Assembly: GCA_014946745.1 (NCBI GenBank)
Contig: JADCRD010000003.1
Coordinates: 558,001 to 622,000 of the forward strand
Direction: 5' to 3'
DNA length: 64,000 nucleotides
Source: Lysobacterales bacterium
Lineage (GTDB): Bacteria > Pseudomonadota > Gammaproteobacteria > Xanthomonadales > Xanthomonadaceae
Shown here piece after piece: positions 26,548 through 35,983 of this stretch. The first letter of the stretch is position 1, and each line of letters starts with the position of its first letter. The notes beneath the pieces are model-generated. The model worked only from the letters and a program-made list of their open reading frames with translations, made no database searches and was not told the origin of the DNA. Made by a program: the position numbers and the translations under genes.

Positions 26548-26553
26548 TACACT
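26548..26553 (+). promoter_or_regulatory. Probable -10 box of rnpB
   Basis: TACACT lies about 8 bases upstream of the expected 5' end of the RNase P RNA. A -35 element is not clear; TTCAGC at 26522 is too far for a good fit. Confidence 0.4.
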
Positions 26554-26560
26554 GCGCGCC

Positions 26561-26920
<360 letters not shown>

Positions 26921-27194
26921 TCCGTTGACCTCGATCCGCTCGCCTTGGCGGGCGGGTCGAGCGTCGGGCTTTCTTGCGCCGGCTCGCTGCCGTGAGGCCA
27001 CAGCCTGAATCGCATGTGATCCGCCAGCTCCTTGCCTCGTGGGCGTTCAGCGAATCCTCAATCGGGCGCGCCGAGACTCCGCCCCGCTGCCCCGATCGGG
27101 ATTGTCGTAGAGCATCCCAAGCAGCGCCCGGAACGAGTCCGGGTGGGCGCCTGCCATCGCAGGCGCCATTGACACACCACAAGGAGGTTCACCC

Positions 27195-27758
27195 ATGAAG
27201 CGTTCCCTCATCGCCCTCGGCCTGCTGGCGGTCCTGCCGGTTGCCGCCAACGCCAGCGATCTCTCCTACAGCTACGTCGAAGGCGGCTATGCCCGCGTCA
27301 ATGGACTCGGTGCGAAGGTTGACGGTGCGGTCCTCAACGGTTCGGTCGCACTCGGCTCGCGTTTCCACGCCTTTGGCGGCTACGAGGCGCTGGATATCGA
27401 TGCGGCGGATTCCGACGTCGACAGCTGGACTCTGGGCTTTGGCTACAACCACGAGCTGAGCCAGAGCACTGACCTGGTCGCCCGTCTCGGCTATCGGAAC
27501 TTTGACTTCAACGGCCCGTTCGACCTGTCCTTCGAAGGGGAGTCGTACTTCACCGAGGTCGGAGTGCGCAGCCAGCTGGCACCCAGCTTCGAGGGCTACA
27601 TCTACGCTGGCTATGAGCGTCCCCAGAACGGTAGCGGCGACTACTACGGCCGCATTGGTGGCCAGTACAACTTCAACCCGAGCTGGGGTCTGGTGGCCGA
27701 CGCCAGATTCGGTGACGGCGTCGAGCAGTACTTCTTCGGCCCGCGCCTCAGCTTCTGA
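27195..27758 (+). CDS. Outer-membrane beta-barrel protein, small
   Basis: 187 residues. A signal peptide (MKRSLIALGLLAVLPVAANA-S) leads to an alternating strand pattern beginning LSYSYVEGGYARVNG and ending in EQYFFGPRLSF with a terminal Phe, the Bam recognition signal. It probably has eight strands. Function is unknown; it is a distant relative of the barrel at 8058. AAGGAGG precedes the ATG. The last 25 codons with the terminator and a palindrome pair are duplicated in tandem right after the gene. Confidence 0.88.
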   Translation: MKRSLIALGLLAVLPVAANASDLSYSYVEGGYARVNGLGAKVDGAVLNGSVALGSRFHAFGGYEALDIDAADSDVDSWTLGFGYNHELSQSTDLVARLGYRNFDFNGPFDLSFEGESYFTEVGVRSQLAPSFEGYIYAGYERPQNGSGDYYGRIGGQYNFNPSWGLVADARFGDGVEQYFFGPRLSF

Positions 27759-27782
27759 GCCACGAGCGACATCGCAGCACCC

Positions 27783-27813
27783 GACGCCCGGCCTTGCGCC
27801 GGGCGTCGTCGTT
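27783..27813 (+). terminator. Intrinsic terminator of the barrel gene
   Basis: GACGCCCGGC, loop CTTG, GCCGGGCGTC stem, followed by GTCGTTTGC. It is repeated at 28079-28109 in the duplicated segment. Confidence 0.75.
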
Positions 27814-27866
27814 TGCGGCACTCCGAGCACAGTCGCACGGCGCATCAATCACAGTCGCAAGGCGCA

Positions 27867-27972
27867 TAGGGTGGGTCTCGACCCACCGGAGCTCAGCTCT
27901 CGCCTCAGCCACTGGATGCGCCCCTGCCAGCGCGGAGACCCCCAAAGCGGTGGGTCAAGACCCACCCTATGC
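27867..27972. repeat. REP-like palindrome pair, copy in first duplicate
   Basis: CATAGGGTGGGTCTCGACCC (about 27867) with the GGAGCTC tail, and the inverted GGTGGGTCAAGACCCACC (about 27949). Same family as the array at 4.2-4.6 kb. Confidence 0.85.
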
Positions 27973-27979
27973 GGGCCCC

Positions 27980-28054
27980 TGGGGTTTGGTCGTCGACGCC
28001 AGATTCGGTGATGGCGTCGAGCAGTACTTCTTCGGCCCGCGCCTCAGCTTCTGA
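27980..28054 (+). pseudogene. Orphan C-terminal fragment of the barrel gene
   Basis: Twenty-four codons from the Trp of the last strands plus TGA, duplicated from the end of the gene at 27195 (WGLVVDARFGDGVEQYFFG onward). It has no start and is not expected to be expressed as a functional protein. Confidence 0.9.
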
Positions 28055-28078
28055 GCCACGAGCGACACCGCAGCACCC

Positions 28079-28109
28079 GACGCCCGGCCTTGCGCCGGGC
28101 GTCGTCATT
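28079..28109 (+). terminator. Duplicated terminator hairpin
   Basis: Same GACGCCCGGC-CTTG-GCCGGGCGTC hairpin as at 27783, now followed by GTCATTTGC. Confidence 0.65.
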
Positions 28110-28162
28110 TGCGGCACTCCGAGCACAGTCGCATGGCGCATAAGGCACAGTCGCAGGGCGCC

Positions 28163-28268
28163 ATAGGGTGGGTCTCGACCCACCTGAGCTTCACTCTCGC
28201 CTCAGCCACTGGATGCGCCCCTGCCAGCGCGGAGACCGCCAAAGCGGTGGGTCAAGACCCACCCTATG
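28163..28268. repeat. REP-like palindrome pair, copy in second duplicate
   Basis: CCATAGGGTGGGTCTCGACC (about 28163) and inverted GGTGGGTCAAGACCCACC (about 28245). The sucC promoter must lie downstream of this. Confidence 0.85.
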
Positions 28269-28456
28269 GGGGCTCGGATGCACGCGCCGGATCGCGATGC
28301 CGCCCCGGTCAAAAACCCACCGACCATGGTTTGCTTGGCATCGGCAGCCTGAACGGCGACAATGCCGCGCTGAATCGCGCCGGTAGCCCTACGGTGCGTC
28401 GCCCCTTCCGGCGCCGGATCCTGCGCGCCGGGCCCTCCCCCGAAGCCAGGTGCAGC

Positions 28457-29620
28457 ATGAACTTCCACGAGTATCAGGCCAAAGAGCTGTTCGCCGAATT
28501 CGGCATCGCCGTCCCCGCCGGGTATATCGCCCGCACTCCCGAAGAAGCCGTCGATGCCGCCAAGAAGCTGGGTGGCGACCACTGGGTGGTGAAGGCGCAG
28601 ATCCACGCCGGCGGCCGCGGCAAGGCCGGCGGCGTCAAGCTGGTCAAGACCTACGACGACGTCCGCGAAGCCGCCAAGAAGATGCTCGGCACCCGCATGG
28701 CCACCTACCAGTCGGGCGGCGTCGCCCTGCCGGTGGACACCGTGCTGATCACCGAAGCGACCGACATCGCCAAGGAGCTCTACCTCTCCGTGCTGGTGGA
28801 TCGCGGCGCCAAGGCCATCACCTTCATCGCGTCCTCCGAGGGCGGCGTTGAGATCGAAAAAGTTGCGGAAGAAAACCCCGACGCGATCCAGACCCTCATC
28901 GTCAACTTCGTCGAAGGCGTGCAGCCCTACCACTGCCGCAAGCTCGGCTTTGCCCTGGGCCTGAACCCCAAGCAGGTGGGCCAGCTGACCAAGCTGATGC
29001 TGGGCCTGTACAAGCTGTTCAACGAGCGTGATCTGTCCCTGGTCGAGCTGAACCCGCTGGCTATCGATCAGAAGGGCGACCTGGTCGCGCTCGACGGCAA
29101 GGTCAACTCGGATGACAACGCCAGCTTCCGCCAGCCCAAGCTGGTGGCTATGCGCGACATCCGCCAGGAAGACGAGACCGAAGTGCTGGCCAGCAAGTTC
29201 GACCTCAACTACGTGACCATGGACGGCAACATCGCCTGCATGGTGAACGGTGCGGGCCTGGCGATGGCGACCATGGACGTGATCAAGCTGGCGGGCGGCG
29301 AGCCGGCGAACTTCCTGGATGTCGGCGGCGGCGCCACCAAGGAGCGCGTCACCGAGGCCTTCAAGCTGATCCTGTCCTCGCCCAAGGTCGAGGCCATCCT
29401 GGTGAACATCTTCGGCGGCATCGTCCGCTGCGACATGATCGCCGAGGGCATCATCGCCGCGGTCAAGGAAGTCGACGTCAAGGTGCCGGTGATCGTGCGT
29501 CTTGAGGGCACCAACGTGGAGAAGGGCAAGGAGCTGCTGCGCAACAGCGGGCTTGCCATCACCCCGGCCGACGACCTCAACGACGGCGCCAGCAAGGCCG
29601 TCGCCGCCATCCGCAAGTAA
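28457..29620 (+). CDS. sucC: Succinate-CoA ligase (ADP-forming) beta subunit
   Basis: 387 residues from the ATG at 28457 ([17 protein letters not shown]), matching the usual 388. It carries the ATP-grasp domain ([20 protein letters not shown]) and the C-terminal CoA-ligase domain ([40 protein letters not shown]). With SucD it converts succinyl-CoA to succinate in the TCA cycle with nucleotide triphosphate formation. sucD follows after 59 bp. The open frame before the ATG runs through the palindromes and is not coding. Confidence 0.97.
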   Translation: MNFHEYQAKELFAEFGIAVPAGYIARTPEEAVDAAKKLGGDHWVVKAQIHAGGRGKAGGVKLVKTYDDVREAAKKMLGTRMATYQSGGVALPVDTVLITEATDIAKELYLSVLVDRGAKAITFIASSEGGVEIEKVAEENPDAIQTLIVNFVEGVQPYHCRKLGFALGLNPKQVGQLTKLMLGLYKLFNERDLSLVELNPLAIDQKGDLVALDGKVNSDDNASFRQPKLVAMRDIRQEDETEVLASKFDLNYVTMDGNIACMVNGAGLAMATMDVIKLAGGEPANFLDVGGGATKERVTEAFKLILSSPKVEAILVNIFGGIVRCDMIAEGIIAAVKEVDVKVPVIVRLEGTNVEKGKELLRNSGLAITPADDLNDGASKAVAAIRK

Positions 29621-29679
29621 TTGCGCGCCCGCACGGCGCGCAGCGCGCCGCGGGCCCACCCACCAAGGATCCAAGACCC

Positions 29680-30555
29680 ATGAGCGTTCTGGTCAATTCC
29701 AACACCAAGGTGATCGTGCAGGGCTTCACCGGCCAGCAGGGCACCTTCCACGCCCAGCAGATGCTGGACTACGGCACCAAGGTCGTCGGCGGCGTCACCC
29801 CCGGCAAGGGCGGCAGCGAGCACATCGGTCTGCCGGTGTTCAACACCGTGCAGGAAGCCGTCGACGCCACTGGCGCCGATGCCTCGGTCATCTACGTGCC
29901 GCCGCCGTTCGCGGCCGACGCCATCCTCGAAGCGGCCGACGCCGGCATCCGCGTCATCGTCTGCATCACCGAGGGCATCCCGGTGCTCGACATGCTGCGG
30001 GTCAAGAACGTGCTGAACGGCTACGACGACGTCGTCCTGATCGGCCCGAACTGCCCCGGCGTGATCACCCCCGGCGAATGCAAGATCGGCATCATGCCCG
30101 GCCACATCCACAAGCCCGGCAAGGTTGGCATCGTCAGCCGCTCCGGCACCTTGACCTATGAAGCCGTCAAGCAGACCACCGACGTCGGCCTGGGGCAGTC
30201 GACCTGCATCGGCATCGGCGGCGACCCGATCAACGGCACCAACTTCATCGACGCCCTCAAGCTGTTCCAGGACGACCCGCAGACCGAGGGCATCATCATG
30301 GTCGGCGAGATCGGCGGCAGCGCCGAGGAAGAAGCCGCCGAGTTCATCAAGGGCTATGTCACCAAGCCTGTGGTCGGCTTCATCGCCGGCGCCTCGGCCC
30401 CGGCCGGCAAGCGCATGGGCCATGCAGGCGCGATCGCGTCGGGCGGCAAGGGCACCGCGGCCGGCAAGTTCGCCGCACTGGAAGCCGCTGGCGTCAAGAC
30501 CGTGCGCAGCCCGGCCGACCTCGGCAAGGCGCTGTTCGAGCTGATGAACAAGTAA
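29680..30555 (+). CDS. sucD: Succinate-CoA ligase alpha subunit
   Basis: 291 residues. An N-terminal Rossmann CoA-binding domain ([20 protein letters not shown]) is followed by [17 protein letters not shown] and the phosphohistidine loop [18 protein letters not shown] near residue 240-257. It binds CoA and carries the phosphorylated His of the reaction. It partners the SucC subunit encoded directly upstream and is followed by a strong terminator. Confidence 0.97.
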   Translation: MSVLVNSNTKVIVQGFTGQQGTFHAQQMLDYGTKVVGGVTPGKGGSEHIGLPVFNTVQEAVDATGADASVIYVPPPFAADAILEAADAGIRVIVCITEGIPVLDMLRVKNVLNGYDDVVLIGPNCPGVITPGECKIGIMPGHIHKPGKVGIVSRSGTLTYEAVKQTTDVGLGQSTCIGIGGDPINGTNFIDALKLFQDDPQTEGIIMVGEIGGSAEEEAAEFIKGYVTKPVVGFIAGASAPAGKRMGHAGAIASGGKGTAAGKFAALEAAGVKTVRSPADLGKALFELMNK

Positions 30556-30581
30556 GCGCCGGCTGCAGCGCGCTTGCACGC

Positions 30582-30612
30582 AAAGGCCGCCTTCGGGCGG
30601 CCTTTGCTTTGG
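30582..30612 (+). terminator. Intrinsic terminator of sucCD
   Basis: AAAGGCCGCC, loop TTCG, GGCGGCCTTT stem (30582-30605), then GCTTTGG. Confidence 0.85.
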
Positions 30613-30696
30613 GGTCAGCTACCTCAAGCGACGCGGCCTGTCGGCCACGCCCCGCCAGCGTTGAGCGCTTGTCGGACCATGTCCGAGAGAGTGGGT

Positions 30697-30945
30697 CTAA
30701 TCCAAATCGACACCGAACAGGTGCGCGAGCTCTCGATCACCACCCTCGGCCTGGTTTGGAACCTCAAAGGCACCCTTCGCGACCCCAATCCGCTGTGCGC
30801 TTGAGGGGGCGTGTGCCGGCAGAAGTCGTGCGACTGGCTGGCCGTTGCGGGTGATCACGAAGCCTGATGCTTCACCTCGCTCCAGCGCTGCGACCAAGCG
30901 CGGCAGCCCGGACTCTGCTTCCACCACCTCGACCGTGCTCATCAT
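30697..30945 (-). CDS. Phd/YefM-type antitoxin, apparently orphan
   Basis: 82 residues. The pattern VEVVEAESGLPRLVAALERGEASGFVITRNGQPVARLLP is that of the Phd/YefM fold, which binds DNA at the operator and neutralises a toxin through its C-terminal tail. GGAG precedes the ATG with good spacing. In the usual order a PIN or RelE/Doc toxin would follow at lower coordinates, but only about 140 bp remain before the sucD terminator and no toxin frame is seen. Another toxin elsewhere may be the partner. Confidence 0.85.
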   Translation of the reverse strand: MMSTVEVVEAESGLPRLVAALERGEASGFVITRNGQPVARLLPAHAPSSAQRIGVAKGAFEVPNQAEGGDRELAHLFGVDLD

Positions 30946-31007
30946 TCGATTGCTCCATTCTCGGCAAGGCGCGACCTCAGCGGAGGCAGTGGGTCGCGGC
31001 GAGATCT

Positions 31008-31167
31008 CTAGCAGGCTGTTGAAAAACAGCCTGCTAGCCCGGCCAGGGATGGTCGGGACGACGAAGCAAGCGCGTAAGCGATTGATTTGTCGTGAGGCGG
31101 TACGGACCTGCGCCGGACCGCCGACTTGAAAAACTCCCCGGAAGGGAGTTTTTCAACAAGCTGCTAG
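31008..31167. mobile_element. 160-bp CTAG-bounded repeat element
   Basis: Begins CTAGCAGGCTGTTGAAAAAC and ends GTTTTTCAACAAGCTGCTAG, giving near-perfect terminal inverted repeats, with CTAG at both borders. The inner end contains ACGGACCTGCGCCGGACCG, shared with the element at 60758-60917, which is also exactly 160 bp between CTAGs. The right border overlaps the stop codon of the membrane-protein gene on the - strand. It looks like a nonautonomous (MITE-like) element. No transposase is seen. Confidence 0.7.
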
Positions 31168-32408
31168 TCCGGCACCCTGCTGCAGCTCAATAGTGCCTCG
31201 CCGCGAACCAGCGCGAACCCGCTCAGCGCGTCCGCCCATGCGGACATCCGTTTCGCCCCGCGCCGCGCCTGAAGAACCAGCAGCGCCGTGAAAATCGCAG
31301 CGAAGCCCAGCAAGGCGCCGCTCGCAGGCGCTCCCAAGGCGGCGACCAGGTCCACGGCAGATGCGGTCTGCACCACCACCTGCACCAGCATCAGCACCAT
31401 CAGCGGGAGCCCGATCACGCCGCCGATGGCGAAGCGGCGGCGCAGCTGCAGTGCCGATGCCAGCCGCGCACGGAAGGCGGGCAGGCCGCCCGGCAGCGGG
31501 TTCAGCGCCAGGCGCAGCTGGATCGTGGGCGCCAACTGCGCGACCAGCCAGAGGTTGATCAGCACGCCCGGCACGATGAACTGCGGCAGGCCGGCGTGCG
31601 CCGCATGGAACAGGCCGATCGCGACCAGTCCGGCCGCACAGGCGAGGATGCCGAGCAGCAGGCGACGGCGCAGGGCGGCGACGTCGGCACGCAGGTCGTC
31701 GGGCAGCGTCTGCGACTGCAGGGCGGCTTCGGGGTCGCGCTCGGCATCGAGATCAAAGGCGAGTCGCGCATCGAGTTCCACGCGCGCGCGCGTCCAGCTG
31801 TCGCCATCACCGGCGCGGGCGGAGCGTGTGCTCGTCGCGAAGCGCCTGCGCCACCACGCGGCTGCGCCGAGACTGAGCGGGATGAAGGCGAGCCCCAGGC
31901 CGAGGTTCACCCACCACACGCTGGCAGGCAGACCGCGCAGCAGATCGCCGCCGAACAGGCCCTTCAGCAGCACCGCCAGCAGCGGCAGCCACAGCAGCAG
32001 GCTGCAGGACAGCAGCAGTCGGGTCTGGCGCTGGCGACGTGATTGCAGCCGATCCAGGCGCTGCTGCAGTTCGACGCTGGGCGCGCTCAGGTCGAGACGG
32101 CGCAGCGCCAGCCACTCGCTGAGGCCCACCAGGACTTCGCCAAACGCCAGTGCCAGCAGAGCAACGCCCATCAGCACCCAGGCCCACTGGCCCCAGTGCG
32201 AAGCGATGAAGACGAGCAGGCCGAGCGACATCGGAACCGCCAGCGCGAGGCCCGCGATGAGCCAACCGCGGTGTCGGCGAAAGGCCGAAGCGGTGCGGCG
32301 ATCGAGCTGCGCGCGCACGGCGGCCAGATCCAGGTGCAGGCGCTGATCCAGCGCGCGGCCCTGGTCGGCCCAGCGGCCGCGCAGGGTGTCTAGGTCGAGC
32401 GGATTCAT
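31164..32408 (-). CDS. Membrane protein downstream of ECF sigma factor (possible anti-sigma)
   Basis: 414 residues from the ATG at 32408. The cytosolic N-terminal 70 residues (LDTLRGRWADQGRALDQRLHLDLAAVRAQL) are followed by about nine hydrophobic segments with a long polar middle (RARVELDARLAFDLDAERD). It overlaps the sigma-factor stop by 4 bp (ATGN), so the two are coupled. A membrane protein co-translated with an ECF sigma factor is often its anti-sigma; here the size and many segments are not those of a standard zinc anti-sigma, so this is only inference. Its stop lies inside the repeat's CTAG border. Confidence 0.8.
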   Translation of the reverse strand: MNPLDLDTLRGRWADQGRALDQRLHLDLAAVRAQLDRRTASAFRRHRGWLIAGLALAVPMSLGLLVFIASHWGQWAWVLMGVALLALAFGEVLVGLSEWLALRRLDLSAPSVELQQRLDRLQSRRQRQTRLLLSCSLLLWLPLLAVLLKGLFGGDLLRGLPASVWWVNLGLGLAFIPLSLGAAAWWRRRFATSTRSARAGDGDSWTRARVELDARLAFDLDAERDPEAALQSQTLPDDLRADVAALRRRLLLGILACAAGLVAIGLFHAAHAGLPQFIVPGVLINLWLVAQLAPTIQLRLALNPLPGGLPAFRARLASALQLRRRFAIGGVIGLPLMVLMLVQVVVQTASAVDLVAALGAPASGALLGFAAIFTALLVLQARRGAKRMSAWADALSGFALVRGEALLSCSRVPD

Positions 32409-32920
32409 GGGTGTGCCTCCGAGGCCGCGTAGTCGCGCTGCAGCCGTTGCTTGATGCGGTGGATGCGGGTCGAGACGTTGCTGGTGCTCATGCCCAGCAG
32501 CTCGCCGATGTCGTCCTGCGAATACCCTTCCAGCCACAGCAGGATCAGGGCGCGATCGATGGGGTCCAGGCGCGCGATCAGCTGGTGCAGGGCGCGCAGG
32601 TCATCGCCTTCGGCGTCGAGCACCGCGTCGGCGGCGGCGAGGTCCATGCCGAAGTCCTCGATCGGCAGCGCGTCGCGGATCCGCCGCGACTCGCCGCGGT
32701 GCAGGGAAATCGCCACGTTCATCGCGATCCGGTACATCCAGGTCGAGACGGCGACGCGGCCGTCGAACTTCGGCCAGGCCCGCCAAAGCTCGGCGATCAC
32801 GTCCTGGATGAGATCGCCGCGGTCCTCACGGCGCGAGCAATACGCGTTCGCGACCTTGTAGAGCAGGCCCTTGTGGCGATCGAGGGCTTCGAGAAAGGCG
32901 GTCTGCTGATCGCGGGTCAC
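32405..32920 (-). CDS. RNA polymerase ECF sigma factor
   Basis: 171 residues from the GTG at 32920, which overlaps the upstream acyltransferase stop by 4 bp (GTGA). Region 2 is GDLIQDVIAELWRAWPKFDG then VSTWMYRIAMNVAISLHRGE. Region 4 is LDPIDRALILLWLEGYSQDD with the helix-turn-helix IGELLGMSTSNVSTRIHRIK. The long open frame upstream belongs to a shadow of the acyltransferase. It should direct polymerase to a small stress or envelope regulon, probably including its own operon. Confidence 0.94.
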   Translation of the reverse strand: MTRDQQTAFLEALDRHKGLLYKVANAYCSRREDRGDLIQDVIAELWRAWPKFDGRVAVSTWMYRIAMNVAISLHRGESRRIRDALPIEDFGMDLAAADAVLDAEGDDLRALHQLIARLDPIDRALILLWLEGYSQDDIGELLGMSTSNVSTRIHRIKQRLQRDYAASEAHP

Positions 32921-34131
32921 GGCGAAGTTTCCGAGGCTACCGCCGGGGCCTGTGCGCGTCGCGGCGAGCCACCGTTGAGCCAGCGCCCGAGAGCGGTGTG
33001 GCGCACGCCGAGCTGATAGGTCGCCAGCAGAGCAGCGAGGCTCAGAGCCAGCGCCACGGGATACTCGACCCACCAGGGCGCCTGCACCCGACTGGCCAGC
33101 ACCTGCGCCGCCATCACCACCGGCAGGTGGGCGAGATAGAGGAAGTACGAGGACTCCGCCAGATAGCGCGAGGCCGGGTGCGCGCGCTCCAGATAGCGCA
33201 GGGCCAGGCCCAGCAGCGCCAGCGTCCAGCCCCAAGCGCAGAGCCCATTGGCATAGGCGTACAGCCAGGTCAGCGGCGCGCCGTGTTCGGCGGCTGCCGC
33301 CGGCGACTGCAGGCCGATCAGCGCGATGCAGGCGATGTGGCCGATCAGGGCCAGGGCAAGATTCAGCGGCCAGCGCCGAGCGAGCGACTGCAGCAGCGGT
33401 GGCTGCCGCTGCATCGCCCAGCCGACCGTAAACGCAAGCCCGTAGCAGAGCAGGGCCGCGGCCGAGGGATACAGCGACTGATCCGGCGTCGGAATGCCGA
33501 ACCACTGCCACCAGCCTTCGCGCATCGCCAGCGCAGCGGCCACGGGCAGAGCGAGGATCAGCGCCGCACGCGGGCCGAGCACGGCGCGCATCAAGACATC
33601 CAACGCAGCCTGCACGCGGCCTCCGCGTTCGCTCCAGGCCAGCAGCGCGCGCAGCGCCAGCGCGGCCGGATAGAACAGACAGAGCAGGTACAGGAACCAC
33701 AGATGCATCAGCGGAAAGTTCTCCGCCGACAGCGGCGGCTGCTCCTGCTCGGGCAACTCGCCGCCGTGCTTCAGCCATGCCGCCCACACCACCACCGCGA
33801 TCACCGCCACCAGCAGCGGAAACCAGAAGGCCAGCAGCGGCAGCAGGATGCGCCGCAGGCGATCGCGCACGAAGCCGCCGAACCCGCGGCGCTCCAGCAG
33901 CAGTCGGCCGAAGTAGCCGGCCAGCAGGAAGAACAGGCTCATGCGGAAGCTGTGCACCCAGAAGAAGAACCCGCCCAGCGCCAGTGAAGCCTGGCCTTCG
34001 GCGACGATCCAGAAGGTCTCCGCGCCCGGCAGGTAGGACATGCTGGCGTGCAGGGCGATGCCCAGCAGCAAGGCGAAGCCGCGCAGGGCGTCCAGGCCGT
34101 GCAGACGATCGATGGTGGCGGTGGGAGTCAC
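32917..34131 (-). CDS. Acyltransferase family 3 membrane protein
   Basis: 404 residues with about ten membrane segments. The start IDRLHGLDALRGFALLLGIALH is the DxLRG..al..V...H signature of integral membrane acyltransferases (OafA/MdoC type), which O-acylate sugars or glucans of the envelope. The second signature LYLAHLPVVMAAQ near residue 325 supports this. It is the first gene of a three-gene operon with the ECF sigma factor, both junctions being 4-bp overlaps. The substrate is unknown. Confidence 0.92.
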   Translation of the reverse strand: MTPTATIDRLHGLDALRGFALLLGIALHASMSYLPGAETFWIVAEGQASLALGGFFFWVHSFRMSLFFLLAGYFGRLLLERRGFGGFVRDRLRRILLPLLAFWFPLLVAVIAVVVWAAWLKHGGELPEQEQPPLSAENFPLMHLWFLYLLCLFYPAALALRALLAWSERGGRVQAALDVLMRAVLGPRAALILALPVAAALAMREGWWQWFGIPTPDQSLYPSAAALLCYGLAFTVGWAMQRQPPLLQSLARRWPLNLALALIGHIACIALIGLQSPAAAAEHGAPLTWLYAYANGLCAWGWTLALLGLALRYLERAHPASRYLAESSYFLYLAHLPVVMAAQVLASRVQAPWWVEYPVALALSLAALLATYQLGVRHTALGRWLNGGSPRRAQAPAVASETSP

Positions 34132-34325
34132 GGAGTCCTCGCTTGCGGTGGTCGGGTTGAGCGGCCCATGCAGCGTTGTTCGCCAGCAGGCGATGGAATC
34201 TCACAGTCGTGTGACCTGCGCGGAGAGGTTCGCGCTCGATCTTTCCCGTGACCCGGACGCGTCATCGCGCCGCGGCTCCGTTGCGCAAACTAAACTCATC
34301 GGCCAGCACTCGCGACCACCCTCCC

Positions 34326-35948
34326 ATGCGCCTCGCCCTCGCCCAGTTCGATTTCCCCGTCGGTGCCGTCGCCGCCAATGCCGCGCGCATCCGCGCCCTG
34401 ATCGAGCAGGCGCGCGACCAACTGGCGGCCGATCTGGTGGTGTTTCCCGAGCTCGCGATCTGCGGCTACCCGCCCGAGGACCTGCTGCTGCGGCCCAGCT
34501 TTCTGGAGGCCTGCGAAGCGGTGGTCGATGCGCTGATCCCGCAGGTGCAGGGCATCACCGCCGTGGTCGGGCATCCGCAGCGCATCGAAGGGGCGCTGTA
34601 CAACGTCGTCAGCGTGATTGGCGAGGGCCGCTTGATCACCCGCTACGTCAAGCAGCGTTTGCCCAACTACGCGGTGTTCGACGAGAAGCGCTACTTCGCG
34701 CATGCCAGTGATGACGCCGCTGGCGCCGGTGTGTTCGAGGTCGCCGGCGTGCGCGTCGGCCTGCTCATCTGCGAGGACGTCTGGCACGACGCACCGCTGG
34801 CCGAGCGAGCGCGTCAGGGTGTGCAGCTCTGCGTCGTCACCAACGCCTCGCCCTATGAGGCCGACAAGCTGGCCGAGCGCGCGGCGCTCTTGGGGCGCCA
34901 GTCGGCGGCGAGCGGCGTGGCCATCGCCTATGCCAACGCGGTGGGCGGGCAGGATTCGGTCGTGTTCGACGGCGCCAGCCAGCTCGCCGATGGCGACGGC
35001 AGCGTGCACGCGCCGGCGGAGAGCTTCGCCGAACACCTGCTGCTGGCCGGCTTCGATGCCGCAAAGCGCCAGCTGGTGCCGATGCTGTGGCCACAAAACG
35101 CTGCGACCTCACGCGCCGCGCAGACCTGGGGCGCGCTGGTCCGCGGCACCCGCGACTATGTGCGCAAGAGCGGGTTCTCGAAGGTGCTGCTGGGCCTGTC
35201 CGGCGGCATCGATTCGGCGCTGGTGCTGGCGGTTGCGGTGGATGCGCTGGGACCCGAAAAGGTCAGCGCCGTGCGCCTGCCATCGCGCTACACCTCGGAC
35301 CTGAGCCAGGACCTCGCCGCAGACCAGGCGCAGCGGCAGGGCGTGCGCCTGCTGACCCTGCCGATCGAGCCGCCGTTTGCGGGTTTCCTCGGCAGCCTCG
35401 ACGGCCTGCTGGAAGGCCGCGACAGTGATCTGACCGAACAGAATCTGCAGTCGCGCTCGCGCGGTGCGCTGCTGATGGCGCTGTCGAATCTGGAGGGCGC
35501 GCTGCTGCTCACCACCGGCAACAAGAGCGAGTACGCGGTCGGCTACGCCACCATCTACGGCGACATGTGCGGCGCCTACGCGCCGCTGCTGGATGTCTAC
35601 AAGACCGAAGTCTACGCGCTGGCCGAGTGGCGCAATCGCGAGGCCGAAGTCATTCCGCGCGGCGTGATCGAGCGCGCGCCGTCGGCCGAGCTCAAGCCCG
35701 GCCAGGTCGACCAGGACTCGCTGCCGCCCTACGAGCTGCTGGACGCTATCCTCTATCGCTTCGTCGATCTTGAGCAGTCGCAGGCCGAGATCACTGCGCA
35801 GGGCTTTGACGCGGCGACAGTCGATCGCGTGGCCAGGCTGGTGTTCCGAAGTGAATACAAGCGCCGCCAGGCCGCGCCGGGCCCGAAGGTGTCGCGTCGC
35901 GCATTCGGGCGCGAGCGGCGCTATCCGATCTGTTCGGGGTGGGGGTGA
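34326..35948 (+). CDS. nadE: Glutamine-dependent NAD+ synthetase
   Basis: 540 residues. The N-terminal glutaminase domain of nitrilase type (about 1-250) has Glu in VVFPELAICGYPPEDLL, Lys in KQRLPNYAVFDEKRYF and Cys in LLICEDVWHD. The C-terminal synthetase domain has the PP-loop GLSGGIDSALVLAVA and TTGNKSEYAVGYATIYGDM. It makes NAD from deamido-NAD with ammonia released from glutamine. The ATG at 34326 starts the nitrilase domain; the longer frame is rejected. A single transcription unit divergent from the sigma operon. Confidence 0.97.
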   Translation: MRLALAQFDFPVGAVAANAARIRALIEQARDQLAADLVVFPELAICGYPPEDLLLRPSFLEACEAVVDALIPQVQGITAVVGHPQRIEGALYNVVSVIGEGRLITRYVKQRLPNYAVFDEKRYFAHASDDAAGAGVFEVAGVRVGLLICEDVWHDAPLAERARQGVQLCVVTNASPYEADKLAERAALLGRQSAASGVAIAYANAVGGQDSVVFDGASQLADGDGSVHAPAESFAEHLLLAGFDAAKRQLVPMLWPQNAATSRAAQTWGALVRGTRDYVRKSGFSKVLLGLSGGIDSALVLAVAVDALGPEKVSAVRLPSRYTSDLSQDLAADQAQRQGVRLLTLPIEPPFAGFLGSLDGLLEGRDSDLTEQNLQSRSRGALLMALSNLEGALLLTTGNKSEYAVGYATIYGDMCGAYAPLLDVYKTEVYALAEWRNREAEVIPRGVIERAPSAELKPGQVDQDSLPPYELLDAILYRFVDLEQSQAEITAQGFDAATVDRVARLVFRSEYKRRQAAPGPKVSRRAFGRERRYPICSGWG

Positions 35949-35983
35949 GGTGTGCCTCGCGCGCCCCGACGCTCTCGGACGTC

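Larger units (their letters stand above)
27684..28270. repeat. 296-bp tandem duplication of the barrel gene 3' end
   Basis: 27684-27979 and 27980-about 28270 match at an offset of 296 bp. Each copy holds the last 25 codons of the barrel gene, the terminator hairpin, and two inverted GGGTC-centred palindromes near its end. Differences are scattered base changes (for example GGTGACGGC against GGTGATGGC), so the duplication is not brand new. Confidence 0.93.
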
